Shown here in pieces: positions 19,976 to 34,517 of a DNA stretch of 64,000 bases. A program made the translations under genes and the position numbers. The first letter of the stretch is position 1; the number at the start of each line of letters is the position of its first letter. The DNA is taken from positions 20,460,101-20,524,100 of the forward strand of contig NC_059500.1 of assembly GCF_018139145.2 (NCBI RefSeq), given 5' to 3'. Under the pieces are notes generated by a model. The model saw nothing but the letters and a program-made list of their open reading frames with translations. It did no database searches and was not told the DNA's origin. Source of the stretch: Gymnogyps californianus (Eukaryota; Chordata; Aves; Accipitriformes; Cathartidae).

Positions 19976-22900
19976 TCCATGACAGAGATCAAGGCTGAAG
20001 ATGTACCCCTACAAGTGCCATTGTAGAGAAGCAACACTGTCAATCAGCCATGGTTACCATGGCTACTATGACAAGTAACTGGGGATTTTTTTTTCCTTTC
20101 ACAAAGACAGTACTCACATAGGTTTAGGGTGTGTGCTTATGCTGGCAAATTTTATTTAAGAATTAATTTTATGTTATAGAGTATATTCTGTGCATCCAGC
20201 TAAACAGAAATTCAAATAGTAAAAGCAGAAGAACATAATTATATTCCCTTTCAGTTCTGTAAGGGCCAAAACCAACTTATCTTATTCAGGGAAATTTAGA
20301 AGGTCACCTGAGTCCTTCGAGGATGACCCTTCTAGTCGACTGGATGTCACTGATAGCTTCTGAGAACAGTTCTGTCAGGTATATTGCAGTAGAGAGGCAC
20401 ACTCTGTGTATGGGATCTGGATGGCATGGATATACATTATAGGGCCTGAAAAAGGGTCAAGAAGAGATCTTCTTCCATTCCCTGCAATTCCGCTATGGCG
20501 CCGAAGATCTGATTTTTGCCATTCCTTGGGGAAGGCATACCAAGCGGGTGTTTCTGAGTGCTTGCACTTCTAAGCAGAATGTAATTATTGAGGAAATTAA
20601 CTTCACAGCTAAAGATTGTCGTGTCACGATAATTTAGAGGAGTGGGAAGGATGTTTTCTGAGCAATCGCTAATCTTTTTTTCGCCTTTCTTTTTGGTTAT
20701 CACTTAATAGCATTCATTAAAACTGATAACAGGAATTGCTTCTCTTTAAATTTCCTACTGAGTCTCAGTTTAGTCGAGTTAAACTTCTCTTGGAACAATA
20801 TATTACTGTCATGCTCAACTGACTTTCTTTATAAAAGTAATAAATCTTTTGTACAGGTTTATTCTTAGCAGCACTAGAAACTGCAAAAAATACACGTGTT
20901 GCTGATTTCTTGTTAAAATAATTGTGAATGCCAACTCTAGTTGTCAGGCACAACCTTTCTACCCTGATGAGTAGCAGCTTATTGAAGTTCTTTCTTGCAG
21001 GAAAGCAGTCTCTGCCTTTGGAGTCAAGAGGAGGTTGGCAGACAGCAAAGGTGTAGGCTTCCATTGTTATCAAAACCTCTTCTCATTTTTTACTCATTTT
21101 CCCACTGTAGCAAGAAAACATGCTGACTTCCATGGCAATTGTTTTTCCTCTGTTTAAGCTCAGTGTTACAGCTACTGGTCATACAAGAACAAATACTTTG
21201 GTCATCCTTCAGACAAAACCCTTCTATATGGGTTAATCCATAATCCATAGTGCTTTTTTGTAATATCTTCCCTTTGCGATGGTATGAGGAAGGTTGTTTG
21301 TCAAGACCCTCTCCCATTTTGGAACGAAAAAGAGTGAAGTGTGTAATGGAGGAAAGCCTTCACTCTATTTACAATCTATTGCCCTAAATTAAACTACTAA
21401 AAATGCAGCAATATTATGCTTTCTCAGGAGGCGGCTGTAGTAAGTGGTATCACTGGTTATACCTATTATGTGTGCAAATGGAAGCAAAAAAGCAGAAATA
21501 AAGATGAGTTGTGGTTTCCTCATCATAAGCTTATAAAATGCACGGTAGTCTATGAAAAAAATGCACTAGCTTCCCAAAACAATGTTTTTTAAAAACAGTC
21601 ATAGAAGAAAAAGGGTTATGAAACTGTATCACTGTTCACCCCACCAAGCTTTTTTCCGTTTTGCTGAAAGAACATTTAATCAAGAGCAACGCCTCTGTCA
21701 GCTGCAAGAAATGGCATAATTTTGCAAAAAGGAAAGACATGCTCAGTACATATCACGTGAACACTTTTAGTCACCCAAACAGCATTACATGAATACACAG
21801 GAATAAAATGGAAACAGCATTTTACATTATAAGTTCATTTTTACTGAAGCAGTAGAGTCACATGACCTTGTATCTAGCCCTTAGGATAGCAATAGAACTC
21901 ACTTTGACAGCCAGGCTGAAAAATATTGCCGTTTCACAGAGAAGGAAAAGTGTTAAAATTGATCCAGTCCTTGACTAGTGGTAATGAAAGTAGTACATGG
22001 GTGATGGCTATTACAATTTAAATATCATATGCAGAAGTTTTTATTTCAACAGCCTCTACTCATGTGTGTTATCAAAATGGAGATCGGAAGTCAGACCAAA
22101 AAGGCATTTGTCTGTCTCTACTGCTAACTGATTGGCTGCTAGAAAATATCACTGGGCTGCACTCACAGTAAGGGACATCTAGGACTTTGTACAGCGGCAA
22201 CGTCCAGAAGAAGTCTTTGACAGTGTAAGGTCTGTGTCAAGATACTTGTAACCAAAGGTTAGGTGTATGTAGGAAACAGCAAATATAAACAGTGTTTTCA
22301 TAACACACAAGGTCTGAGTTGCAGGTTGGAATGTGCACACAACTGAATAACAGATTCTGTTGTGGCCACAAGTGGTGCTGAATAAGAGCCAGCATGACCA
22401 GCAGTCTATTTCCTGAACTAATGTGACACAGAAGTGTTTTATAAGCAATTTTCCTTCAAAATCTAAACTATACTAGTATGTATTTCTGAAGTTGTGGGAA
22501 AACTGTTATAAAATTTGCATGTTTTGAATTGGAGTAACCAGCGCAAAAAACTAATAGTGTTGTCCCAGAGGGGATATTGCGACTTCCTTGGTCTTTTTCC
22601 ATAGCTTTGAAATTGGGAAAAACATAGGTGGCACAAGAAAGAGAATGTATCAGAAAATGTACAATACAGCAGTTCCATACTTACTAATTTCTAAAGCATT
22701 TCTTATTTCACATTCTCACATGTACATCCCAATGGAATTTTAAGAATGCTAACCATTCACATCTAGATTATACACGCTTAAACACTTTTTAATATGTTTC
22801 AGTTGTTCAAAGTACCCAAGAGACAGCCCTGAAGTGTGATGCCCTTTGTTTATCTCTCTATATCTGTATTTATGTATCGGAAATGTAAAGTATGGGCAGA

Positions 22901-25900
22901 AAACCAGCCACTCTAACTTTGATATGTGGCAGGATTATCTGCTGAAGTGAAGTGATAAATCTTCTGCTAAATCCTTTAAAACCTGAAGCCAACAAGGGCA
23001 CTATTCATGATGCTGGGAGGCAGCAAATGATGCTACCTATAAATCTAACCTTATTTTTTTTTATCATAGGTCTAAAATATCTTTCATGAATCCTTTTGGC
23101 TAGTGGAATTTATGTAAACACCTCGCAATAGTCTGAGTAGTTAAACTGGACAAAGTAAATCTCTTCAAATGAGTGCATTATTATTGCAAAGTACAAATCA
23201 TCTGTCTGATAGCATTTAAGATTGTTCATCGAATTCTTTAAAGTTAAAAGTAAATAACAATAAAATTAATAAGAATCAAACTTTCTCTGGCATCTGTGGT
23301 TTGACACAATGTCCAAGATGTGAGTTGGGGCCTATACTTGAAGAGGTGCTAAAGAGCTATGGTTATATCACTGGTGCTCCAGGTTGTCAGATGATAGGAA
23401 TTCAATCATCCCAAGAAGTTGCTATCATGACGGTATTTTGAGAAAAATGTCTATTTCTTTCCATGCTTTACAGATAAGTCTCTACAGCAAAAAGCAGCAC
23501 TTACCTCTTCTTTTTTTTCTTCTATTCCAGTTGGTGATGCTGTTAATAATGTCAACTTCACCATGCTTGTGTTTTCTCACTTTTTATTTTGCTATGTTCT
23601 ACATAGTTTTTATTACTTAAACTTTAATTACAACAAAATGATCTGGATTCTGCTATACTCTACTATAGTTTTTCACTGTTCCCAATGAAAAACCTTTCAT
23701 TTAAAAAAAAAAAAAAAGATAACAACATGAACTTATCAGCTGCTAACATTCAGATAATGGTTCCTGTTGTCCAAAGGTACTACTCATACAGTGTTTATTT
23801 TCTAGTTAAGATATTTAGTAAAAACTGTACAGAACTTGTGTGGCAGTCAGGTGAAAGTTAAAGATCTGAAGACTAGTGTAGATGGTTTTGTTACAGTTTC
23901 CGGGAATTGAATTAATTTCTAATTCATCCTGTGTTGGCCGTCAAATGGTCAATGGCCTGAAGATTTGGAGATGCGTCTAAACTGGAGTGTTAATGATGTT
24001 ATTATTCAATATCTTCTAACGTCTTACTAACCTATTGTACTGTACATATTCTAGTGTCACTATATTGCATCTAAGAGAAAGGGGCCAGTGCTCTCACATC
24101 AATAATAGACCAGAAAGTTTTGCTGCTATCAGGGGAGCTGCTAAGCAGAACCATGACAAGAAACCGGGTTTATGTTAGGCAGAAGGGTAGTGAAGTTTCC
24201 AGAGAAGAGGCAATGCTACTTTTTCGTTCCCATCTGGGTGGTTAATATATCAGGTCACAGATCCTGTGTGTTGATGATTCATTATTTATTGTTCCTGGAC
24301 CTCTCCTGTGGTATATCTGCATGAATAACATCCACCACTTGAAGCTGAAAGCTATCCATTTCTCAGAGTACCTACCCTGGGGCTTTTTTTGTTTGTTTTT
24401 CTCCTTAATCATAGCAAATTATTGGCTCTCTCCATTGCTTTTCTTGGTGGCATGACAATTTTATAGCATAATCTTAGTTTTCCTATCCTTAATGTCTTTG
24501 CTTGCCATGCAAACTTCTAAAGACTATTGAAAACATAGGCTTTTCATTGCTTGTTCCTTTTCAAACCTCTGTTTTGTTACTATTAGAGCCTTTTCCAATA
24601 CCAGAAAGTTACAAGCTTCCCCAGGGATATGTTTTATATGCTTGTTTGGATTATTTCAATATCATTATACTGAATTAGCATGATATTATGAAATTTGAGT
24701 TTAACAAATGTTAAAATGTGTTTTAAATATTGGTGCTTCCATTAAGGTTTGTGCCAGGTGTTCATTACCTAAAACATTATAGGTGAACTGTTAAGTAGAA
24801 AGTGTGAAAAGAGTCTCTTTTTGTTATTTTTGGCTCGGTCTGGTTACTCATATGTAAGAGAAAATGGGGGAAAGCAGAGTTAGGTCTGGCATCCCTAGGT
24901 GTGATACCAGTTGGGCTGACAGCAAAATGTGGATTGTGAACTGTACTACCATTGCTGAGATAATATGATCAAACACATCTTTAGATATACCATAGTGAAC
25001 ACTAGGGCCTCAAGTTAGTAAATCTGGATTTAGCTCTGGATACCTGGGCAAGTTCTCCCTAGAGAATGGGCAGAACCAAAACATTAGGTGCAGACCACCG
25101 GGAAAATGGTGAATTTGTGGAATTCTCTGGTTCAAATGAAACCAGCTCAGAGTTCTAACTGCCAGTTTTTAAAAATGTGAATATTGCATTGCCTTTATCT
25201 ATGAAGCCAGACACATGTAATCACATACAACATACCACACTGTGCTATAAGGAAACTACTTTCATATCTAGAATATAACTTTTTCAATCTTTTTTGTACC
25301 TCAGTGCAGAAGAACTAGTCTAAATAAAAATTCTGAATCTGACCACCTCTAAACTTTGAGATATCAGTGTTCCAAACCAGATATGAATATATACTTGAAT
25401 TTAATCCATAAGCCCTATGTCAAGAATAGTCCAAATAAAAACACTGTTCTGACCACGCATACTGAACAATATTTCCTTGGATAGAATCTGGTAGTTTAGG
25501 CAGGGCAATAAAATGTACTACAGGAAAAGAAAACTGATAATCCTTAATAATTGTATTGAATGCAAGAATAAGAGAATCTTCTTTTTACTTTTAGTGCACA
25601 AAAGAAGAACACTGATGGAAGTGGAACATCCTTGTAATCTAGTTAAATTATGGTTTTGCACTGAATTGAAAGAGTATAAAATTGTAATTCAGTTTTCCTA
25701 GTAGATCCAAGCTGAACGGTAGTTGGTGCATATTAGACCATCTCAGTGTTTCAGTTTTTCTCAACGAGACTTGGCCGGAATGCTATTATTTAACCTTGGG
25801 AGGTTTGGACTAAGTCTCAACCTAGACTGCAACCTTGAATCAGCTTGTCATTCATAAAAATGATAGAAATCTACTCCTGTGACAAATTTCCTGCAATGGG

Positions 25901-28900
25901 ACTCACAATCTCTGCTAATAAGTAACCTCAGCTGAGCTGAAATGTAGGCAGAATTTAATGTGCAGTGAGAAGTTCTGTCCTGCCCGCACCAGCATTATGC
26001 CCACTCTGAACAAAGTGAAGTATTTTGCAATTTCATAATCTCAAACACCAATAACACTACACAATTTAAAAAAAAATCAGATTTTATAGCATAGTTACAC
26101 TGCTATAAGCCTTCTACTTTGCTCTAACATTTTATTGCTTTCTGCTTTCTTTTCAGCTGTCCACCATGTTATAGTATAAACTTACAAAGTAACGTGGAGA
26201 AATACTACCGTGAATGGCCTCAAGTATTGGCAAAGTAGGCAGATGCATAGGACAGTGGATAACACAACAAAATGCACGTGGAAGAATCATGAGTAATTCC
26301 CCTGCTGTTCATATTCCCCAAGTTGTGTCTTGAGAGCACCGTCCTCTGCGATCCACTCCAGATCCCCTTCCTTCCTAGATGGAAACCATCCTGTTCCGAG
26401 GGCAGTGACTCAGAGTTTTGCCTACATGGTTGAAAAGCCTTGAAGCAGCATTACAACTGTGTTAAGGTTCACTAACAGAATTGAGATATATATGGTCTCG
26501 CATTCTAGTTTCTGTAAAAATCTCTCTGAGTGCTAGTTGTTGATAAATGCATGCCTACCAGACATACACCAAAAGAACTGGATGAAATCCAACATCCACT
26601 AGTGTAGGAGGACTTTACATTTCCAGAAATTCAAAAGTTTGCATAAATATTTTGAAGTTTTTACTGGTTGACAGACAGAGAGTAATCCACAGAGACTGAT
26701 CTTATCTTCTCAGAGTAAAGAAGTCAGAGTTTTGTTGAACTGTTAACTGTGAATGCACTCAAGTGATGAAAGGGAGCAAATTGGGGCATGTCATTTGGAC
26801 TTCAGACTGGCCTCTAATTTAAGCTATCAGCAGCATGTGTTCTAGAACAAAAATATGCTTTTGAGTATTTTGTTCAGAATGAAAGCTTGGAATTTTCATT
26901 TAGTTTATTTTAGCTCTTATGGCATGAAAATGATTAGTAAGTACATGCACTTCTTTCATTTTTCATTTTTAGGAAAGCTAAGTTGCTTCAAATTTACACA
27001 GACATTTTGGTGGTTGGTCACACAGAGCTAGTTTTGTCATTCGGGAGTAGGGTTATTTAATGCATACTTTCTAACATATCTAGAAACAGGATGTGAATGA
27101 GAGAAAGACAGTGAAAGCTGGATGATATATATGCTGAGGCAATAAAGTATAAAGAAATTTGCAAGGAATTATGCTCTGCACATTTTGTAGAGAGGACTTT
27201 CTGGATATCAGTTTATATCTTTTTCTGTATAGGCTGCTATGCACAAAACTAAAAGAAACATTATTTATTACTGAGCTAGGAATAGAAGCAAAGACACTCC
27301 AAAGAATAGGTATCTTATTTAAGGGAAATTTAGAATATTTAATTTCAGCCAGAGAGTTGTAATACACTGGGTATTTCCAGAAACAGGCCCTAATATCTTT
27401 CAGTTGATATGCTGGGCTGAACACTGCATGTGTCCACTTAGGGAGCTAACTAACATGTCAGAGAAAACATGCAAGAGGAAGTAGCTTACACAAAGAAAGA
27501 GAAGTCGCCTCATTCAACAGCATAAACCTGAGCTCTGAACACTTGGCATTGTGGCTGGCCTCAAACATTGGAGCATGTATATCTTAGTCAAGGTGTGAGC
27601 TGTAGATTTGCTCTATATAACATCACATTTATTCTTAGGCTCCTGGTTTCTCCCATTCAGTTTCCCTGCCTCGAAATGCTTGGAAGCTCCCTGTGTTGTC
27701 AATATCCAACAACCTTCTGAAGAGCGCAGTTATAATTTTCAAGAATAAAGATGTGTGAAAAACTGCTACAAACACCACTAAAATGGTGACACTTGTGCTT
27801 TGATTTTATGACTGATCAATTTTGCCCTATGCAGGGGAAAAATTCTAATAACTTGTTCTAATCAGGAAATCTGCCTTGCACATAATTCAGCGAATTTAAC
27901 TGTCAGACAAATGGAAAATTAGCTAGAACATAAGGAGTGAGCACAAGCATGTCATATGTAATAGTTGAACCAAGTGACATGGAAGACTTTATCATTATTG
28001 GCTTGTTTTTAAAGGGTTATTTCCCATGGGAACTTAGTTTTTTGACAGTCAAGGTATTGAGCATTGGTAAGTAAAGGAAATGGTTGAAACTGCTACCTCA
28101 CAAGAACAGCAGTAACATTCAGTCCCTTCTGTTACCTCCTTGCACTTCTCTTCCACTTCTGGAATTTCGACGTGTTTAATGCGAAATTTAGTGCAGCCGA
28201 TTGGTGTGCGTTTCCAAGGGGGCAAAACTGGCTGGCTCTCATTTTAGGTGTGCAGTGTCTTCTCCTCTTTCTTTCCTGTGCTGACAGGCTTGCTTACTTG
28301 CTTCTGCTCTGAGGTGCACATGATTTGGACAGTGCTTTGGAGAGTTCAGCTGGTGGAGCTGGCACCTACTGTCTCGCTAGTCATTTCACTGGGCCCTCAA
28401 GGGAAACAAGATGCCACTCTTCTGGCAGAAGAGGTGTCATTCAGCCAACATTCATGGTCACGTCCCCATCATAAGCAGCATAACATAAATGCATTTGGGA
28501 AATGGGAAAAAGGCCCATTTTTCTGCAGCAGATAGGTCTATATGCTGCCACCACTGTCAGGATTGCCTGGGGTAGGGTTTTCCCAGGGGGGCCTTTACCA
28601 CAGCATGTATTTATTTACAGAGTAGCATCTCCCTCCATATTTCGGTGAACTCTTGGAATTATTCCTTATAGGATAGTTCTTGATGGACAGCTGGACATCT
28701 CACAAATCATTCTTTGATAAATATATCTTCTACCCACGTTGCACAGGAAGTTACTGCCCTGGAACTGGGAGCCCAGGTACATGTTGGCTCTATCCAGGAA
28801 GTTGTTTCTGTCATACCACATACAGAGACTATGGATCACATGTGGGTTTACACTAAAGTTTGTCCTTGAATGACCAATTATAATTTCTTTTGTGAGACGA

Positions 28901-30139
28901 GTAGTAGTTCTTTTTTTCTCAGCTATTCACTTGTTGGAAAAATACTTTTGCTAATAAATTACAATTCAGTTGGTTAAAATACAGAGAAAAAGTGATTTTA
29001 GGTATCAACTAAGTCTTCTTTCCTTCTTAAATGTTCACTGCTTTTTGCCACCTTTTAGTTATTCAACAATCATTGATTGAGTTTACCTTTGTACTTTAGC
29101 AAGACACAGTACGTCTTCTTTTCTGTAGGCTCAGTAAAAACTATATGCCCATCGTTACACTATCATCCCTATGCTAAATATGTTATTATAGCAAAACTGT
29201 AAAAGCCTCATTGGGTGCTTTCTTGGGGTCAAATACCTGAAGCTCCTCACCTGAGACCTTTACTATACTGCTGTTGTCATTCAGAGATGCCAGTCTCAAT
29301 GGGAAAGTGGTTAAAAAGTTGTTCTTCCTTTGCCTATGAAAGTTACCCTAGTATTTCCTTTAACAGATATTTCTAAAGAACTTAAAGGAAGAAACTCAGG
29401 TTCAATTCCCACCACATGCTGTGCACCTTATCCTCTCCTGCCGCAATGTTTGGTTCTATCACTGTATTTCCCACTCTTTTGTAATTGCAGCTCATGATTG
29501 TCCATTTATAAAGCAACCTGGGGTTTGACAGTTTCCTAATGAGATGTTACAAGCCCTCATTACAGCTACTTTCAAACAGCTGAATGTGGTGTCTTTGGGG
29601 TTTTTTTAGATCTTTTTTTGTCATGGTTTTCACTTCAGTGAGAAGGTTAAACAAGCAGGGATTCTTTTATTTCATTTGTAGCCCCTTATTTGCAGTTCTC
29701 CAGAGAAGATGATTAACAGAGCAGCCCTACAGAGCTTTCAGTTTCAAATGTTGAACTCCACCTAAAGCAGTCAGTTCCTTTTCCCTGTTTCAGTCATAAG
29801 TTTTGACAAATTAGAAATACATTTTCATTCTCAGGTACTCTGAACAATAGCTTCTCTCTAACCCAATCTAATCTTTGGAGGGCTGTCTGATGCCTTTCTC
29901 ATGTTGTTTGGCAGACACATGAAACGACTGTTAATCATCCTCCGAGTCCTACTTTGCCAGCTGGATCAGATGATCCTATTTTCTAGGTAGATTAATCTAT
30001 CTGTTGCTACCCCATAATCTACTTTGAGGCTTCAGCCCTCATTCTACTGGAAATACACAACATAGTGATGGAGAGAAATCAGCTCCTTTGCAGACGGTAA
30101 GGCTGTTACCAAGTCACCATTTTTTGAAATGTTGCAGGA
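19976..30139. other. AT-rich non-coding DNA
   Basis: About 10 kb with no supportable gene or RNA gene. A small dyad at 20046-20064 and a poly-A run near 23702 are the only local structures I note. All open frames are below 115 codons and without motif. Confidence 0.6.
20046..20064. promoter_or_regulatory. X-box-like dyad AGCCATGG-TTA-CCATGGCT
   Basis: Perfect 8-bp inverted arms surround a 3-bp centre. The right part, GTTACCATGGCTAC, is one mismatch from the RFX X-box consensus GTTRCCATGGYAAC. Binding is inferred only. Confidence 0.35.
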
Positions 30140-30262
30140 CTCCTTAATATTCCAAGAAAACAGGCAGCAGAAGTTTCAAGTTGGACACCCCCCAAAAGTG
30201 GCCATACTTCAGGATTTGGCCTTAACATCTCAGGGATATCAGTCTTCATTTGCAAAATGGGT
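30140..30262 (-). repeat. ancient interspersed repeat, copy 1
   Basis: These bases align with 31057-31180 in the same orientation at roughly 70% identity by eye, sharing blocks such as TTAATATTC, GAGAAAAC/AAGAAAAC, TCAGGATT and CTTAACATCTC. The similarity ends sharply on both sides, as expected for two copies of an old interspersed family. I cannot name the family. Confidence 0.55.
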
Positions 30263-31056
30263 GTCTTACCGTGATTAGGTTTCAGGCAATAGATCTCCCA
30301 GTCTGCTGCTAATACTGTATACATGAAACAAAAAAGTAAATATGTTGTGACTTAAATTTTAGATGTCCAAGCAGAAATACTTTGGAAAATGTATTTTTAA
30401 AAAGCAAATATGCAGTTCCATAAAGATGTTCCAAGTACATCATTGATTTATTCTGAAAAATAAATGTGATGTGCAGAAAAACATTCATTTATACACATAT
30501 ATAATAGTGGAACACCAGCAAAAACACACATAAAATACATTCAGTCACATATGCACATTTACAGAGAAAGGTGGATATTAGCTTTTTTTCCTGTGAGGAA
30601 GTAATTTTTTATTCAACTGTAATCAATTACCATTTACAGTGCCTATTAAATCTCCCACTACATTTAGCTTTTGTGATATATGTCCTTAGCTTGCAAGTAC
30701 TATTGCGATACCTCTGCAATGATAGCCCTGTACATTCTCATAAACAATTGTCTATTAAACTGCTTCCCACCTTTCACAGAATTTGGAAGCTACATAGTGA
30801 ATGAGGCAAGAAACAGTAAAACAAATAGATGATATCTTTACTTAACTAGCTAAAAGTCAAACTAGTTACTGAGTCTCTGCCTGATGAGGTACTAGCTAGT
30901 TGTTTAAACCAATTTTTTACCTGAAGTCCACTGAAGTTCCTTGTTTTCTAAGCACTCAGCTTGAGACATTGGTGACGTGATTTGCAGATTTCAGAGCTTA
31001 TTGCTGTCTCTGACATCAAGGAGGCTCACTTTTGCATTTATGCAGCGATGTAAAAA

Positions 31057-31180
31057 TCTTTAATATTCTGAGAAAACGGGCTGTAGATGTTCCAAATTGG
31101 GCACCCAAAAAGAGTGGACGTACCTCAGGATTCAGTCTTAACATCTCTGTGATACCGGGATCCATCTGTAGAATGCAGGA
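31057..31180 (-). repeat. ancient interspersed repeat, copy 2
   Basis: Partner of 30140-30262, about 0.9 kb away and in the same orientation. Minus-strand open frames over both copies give similar peptides (for example EMLRxNPEV in each). The shared nucleotide sequence is enough to explain that, so I do not call a gene. Confidence 0.55.
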
Positions 31181-34100
31181 GGCTGAGGGGTGTTCCACAT
31201 AAACACAGCAGCACCTGACGCAGAAAAAGTCCCTGAGAAAATCTGCAGTTCTACATTGACAGGAAACTTTAAATAGTCTGCAATAAGTAGGACCGTAACT
31301 TGAATAGAGGGAAACAAAACATTAGCAAAAGCACCAAATTAACTGAGAAAATGTTTTTTTCAGAGAGCACCGCTCATTTGTGGTAATGAGTAGGTAGGTG
31401 ACCTGTGGAAAATAGCATCTAATTTCATATCGTGCCAAATATATTCGGTTAAAATTTTCATTTTCCTTCCAATCAGAATAGGAAAGAAACTCAAATGATG
31501 ATGGAACGAAAGACCAATACCACTTATTCGCCCAGCAATTGCATTTGTTGCTTCACTGTGAAATTGTATTATTCCAATTATACTTTAAATCATTCTAATT
31601 ACATTTTCTTTAGCAACCATTTGCCTGGCAGAGTCCAGATCACTTCAGAAACTAATTTTAAAAAAATTATTTTTAACTATAACTCTTACTAAGTTGTGCA
31701 CGTCCCTGTGGCACATGGATTCTCATACAGGAAATAAATGAGAAACAGAAAGCAAAATTGCCTTTTGCCTATATTGTGGGTATGAAACTTTGGAAACAAT
31801 GTGATATAAATCAACATAAAACTTCTCTACTTTTCTGTTACCAAAAATAAAACAGAAGTGCCTGGCAAAAAATGGCTTACCTGCACCAACCCCTACACTT
31901 GTCTTAGCTCCTGTGTGTCCTTTGTGGTTTGAGCAAAACTCAGTTTTACTACACCCTATCTGATCAAAAGCATAACACAGATGTGGACTATTTCTTTTAC
32001 CATCTGCCTTGATGTATATTCTCACAGCCATGAAGGATGGGAACAGTTGTTTAAGTTGACCTCTATTAGGCTTTTGGATGATTTGCCTAAAGCATCTATA
32101 ATTAAAATTCTTTGTAAATTTTCAGGTAGATGTAAGATCTTGACCTTGGGTTCTCCTATTGTTCTGGGTGTTTGATCCCATCTAAACCTACTGTGTTATG
32201 AATCCACTGAACTTATCCATTATATGCTGCTCCTTAATTAGCAGAGATATCACTTTCAGAGCTAAAATTTGGGACTGATGCATTTTACTAAAAATTTTCA
32301 ACTGAGAGCACATCTCTGCTGTGAAACTTCCACAAAGTGCTACAGGGCATTTTTTTCAATTATCACATACAGTAGTATGAGCCATTATTTTGTAATAGCA
32401 AATTGAAATACCTAGAGTATTTCTGAGGCACTGTTCCTTCACTATTGGAAGTATGATGCTAGAATGAAGATAAAACAAGAATGGTTTAGCACACAATGGA
32501 TTTCAAAGACATTGCTGGTAAAAATAAATTCACCATTTTCTCTCACCTCTTACTTTACTGTTGTGTCCCAGGTTCTGGAACTGTCAGTGGTTTCCTACAG
32601 CACTGTTACTTTTTAAGTATGCCTTTCTTCTTTCTTCAGACAGTGTAGGCCTAAAGACTGCATATCAGTCAGACTAGACTGAATAAGAGATTTCAGGCTA
32701 CCAGAGATTAAGAAACCCTGATGCTGTAATTCTTCTGCTATAGAGAAAGGAATTTTTGCTCGTCTTTGGTAGCTTTTTTTTTAAGAGAAAACTGTTTTGC
32801 ACATGATTTTTACTTAGAGATTTTTATTTATGCTCTCTTTTTAAATCTCTTTAATATGCTCAAGATTACTGCATTTTTTGATATCCAAAAACTAGACAAT
32901 GATACCATTTTATCTGCAGATCCTAAGTACATATTTTGGAAGGTATCCTCTGGGATGATTCAAAATAATCCTTTATTTTATGTTACTCTGTTGTCTGGTC
33001 TCTGTAATACAGCTATTTTTCTTCTGCAGCTGATATAAAGTAAATGGAGAGGATTCTAATTTTACTTTGCTGGTGTATAAATGTGTCATTTCATACAACT
33101 AGCTGTTTTTCTTTGTTGTAACTTCTTTCTCTCTGTTTTAGCCTGCGGCTTCCCTTTTTATTTGATCAGTATAGTTTATATCATATTCCAGGCATCACTT
33201 CTTCCCAGGAGAAAAACAGGATTTCAAATTGCTACTCATGATTCCTAAGGCGAACTGAAAGGGCGCTGACTGAATTAATGTTTCCTTTGCTGTTTTCAGG
33301 GCTTATTGGTTTTATTTCCATTAGCTCCTGGATCCATTGTTTTTTCTACCTTTAATAACATTCTTTATCCAACGATTGAAAATTATTTTTTCTCGGTAGT
33401 TTACAGTTCACCAGAATACAATTTCTGTTAACTAGAAAATTAATCAATCTGATTATTACCTGACAGAAGAAAGGAATTAAAAATACACAAAGCCTAGAGT
33501 ACCAAATTTTCTATCTATGTCTTCAGAGGGAAACTCATATAGCCTGGTATTCAGGTTATCTACTCAGTGTCTCCAGGAACAATTCTTCCAGAACTGCAAC
33601 TGTTGCTATGAATTTCTTAATATATTCGAATCCATAAAATGATTTATTTTTCTGGTTAAAATGGTTTCCTACAACACAATAAAACAACTATAATTAATAA
33701 CACTTCTAAAGAGAGTCTTCTTCTAAAACTAATTAAATTTCCCATCACTTACAGTCTAATGTTAGAAGCTAAAGTTTGGACATTGCCATTATTGTTTGAA
33801 GGAATTAATCTTTTTCTTTTTTCTCTCTCAAAATCACTGTACCTCTTTATTGTAAACTTGATGTTACAACTTTGAAGGCATTGGCAAATCTGTCATTGAC
33901 ATCAACAAAACAAACCTAGACTTTAAAGTACTATTTCTCCTCCGTATTTGTATACAACAACATAGACATAGGTTCCTTATTCCCCATATAAGTAACATCA
34001 GAAGCTGTAACTGAGATGGATAGTGTAACTGAACTTAACATTGAAGAACCATCCTCCTTGTCAAATATTCTGTTCACAAGAAGATCACCTCGCAGAACAT

Positions 34101-34330
34101 TTTCTGTAGTCCAGGGTTTGGTACTAAGTACTTTTATATAAAGAAAACAAGTTATCAGTGCTCTTTACTTCTGTTTTCTATCCCAAATCCAACTATATAT
34201 CATACTACACTCCTGGAATTTAAGAAAATGTATCTTAGAGGGGTAGTACAACTGCAACAAAAGGCAGTGTTCAGACCAGCTGACTCCAAATCTTGTACTT
34301 ACAGGACAGACTATTAGATGCATTTACAGT
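31181..34330. other. AT-rich non-coding DNA
   Basis: No gene or RNA gene supported. Homeodomain-type AATTA sites cluster near 31560-31610, but nothing further can be claimed. Confidence 0.55.
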
Positions 34331-34517
34331 GAGGGTGGCGAGACACTGCAAGAGGTTGCCCAGGGAAGTTGTTGCTCCATCATTGGAAGTGTTCAAAGTC
34401 AGGTTGGATGGTGTTTTGAACAACCTGGTCTAGTGAAAGACGTCCCTGCGCATGGCAGAAAGGTTAGACTAGATGATCTTTAAAGGTCCCTTCCAACCCA
34501 AACCATTCTATGATTTG
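34331..34517 (+). mobile_element. CR1 LINE, 3'-terminal fragment
   Basis: The sequence carries the typical order of an avian CR1 3' end: AGGTTGCCCAGGGAAG, a GTGTTCAAAG...AGGTTGGATGG block, CAACCTGGTCTAGTG, TAGATGATCTTTAAAGG, TCCCTTCCAACCCAAACC and the terminal ATTCTATGATT octamer unit. Only the last ~185 bp are present, the usual 5' truncation from incomplete reverse transcription. The reverse transcriptase region is absent. Scattered mismatches and only one octamer unit mark it as inactive. Confidence 0.92.
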
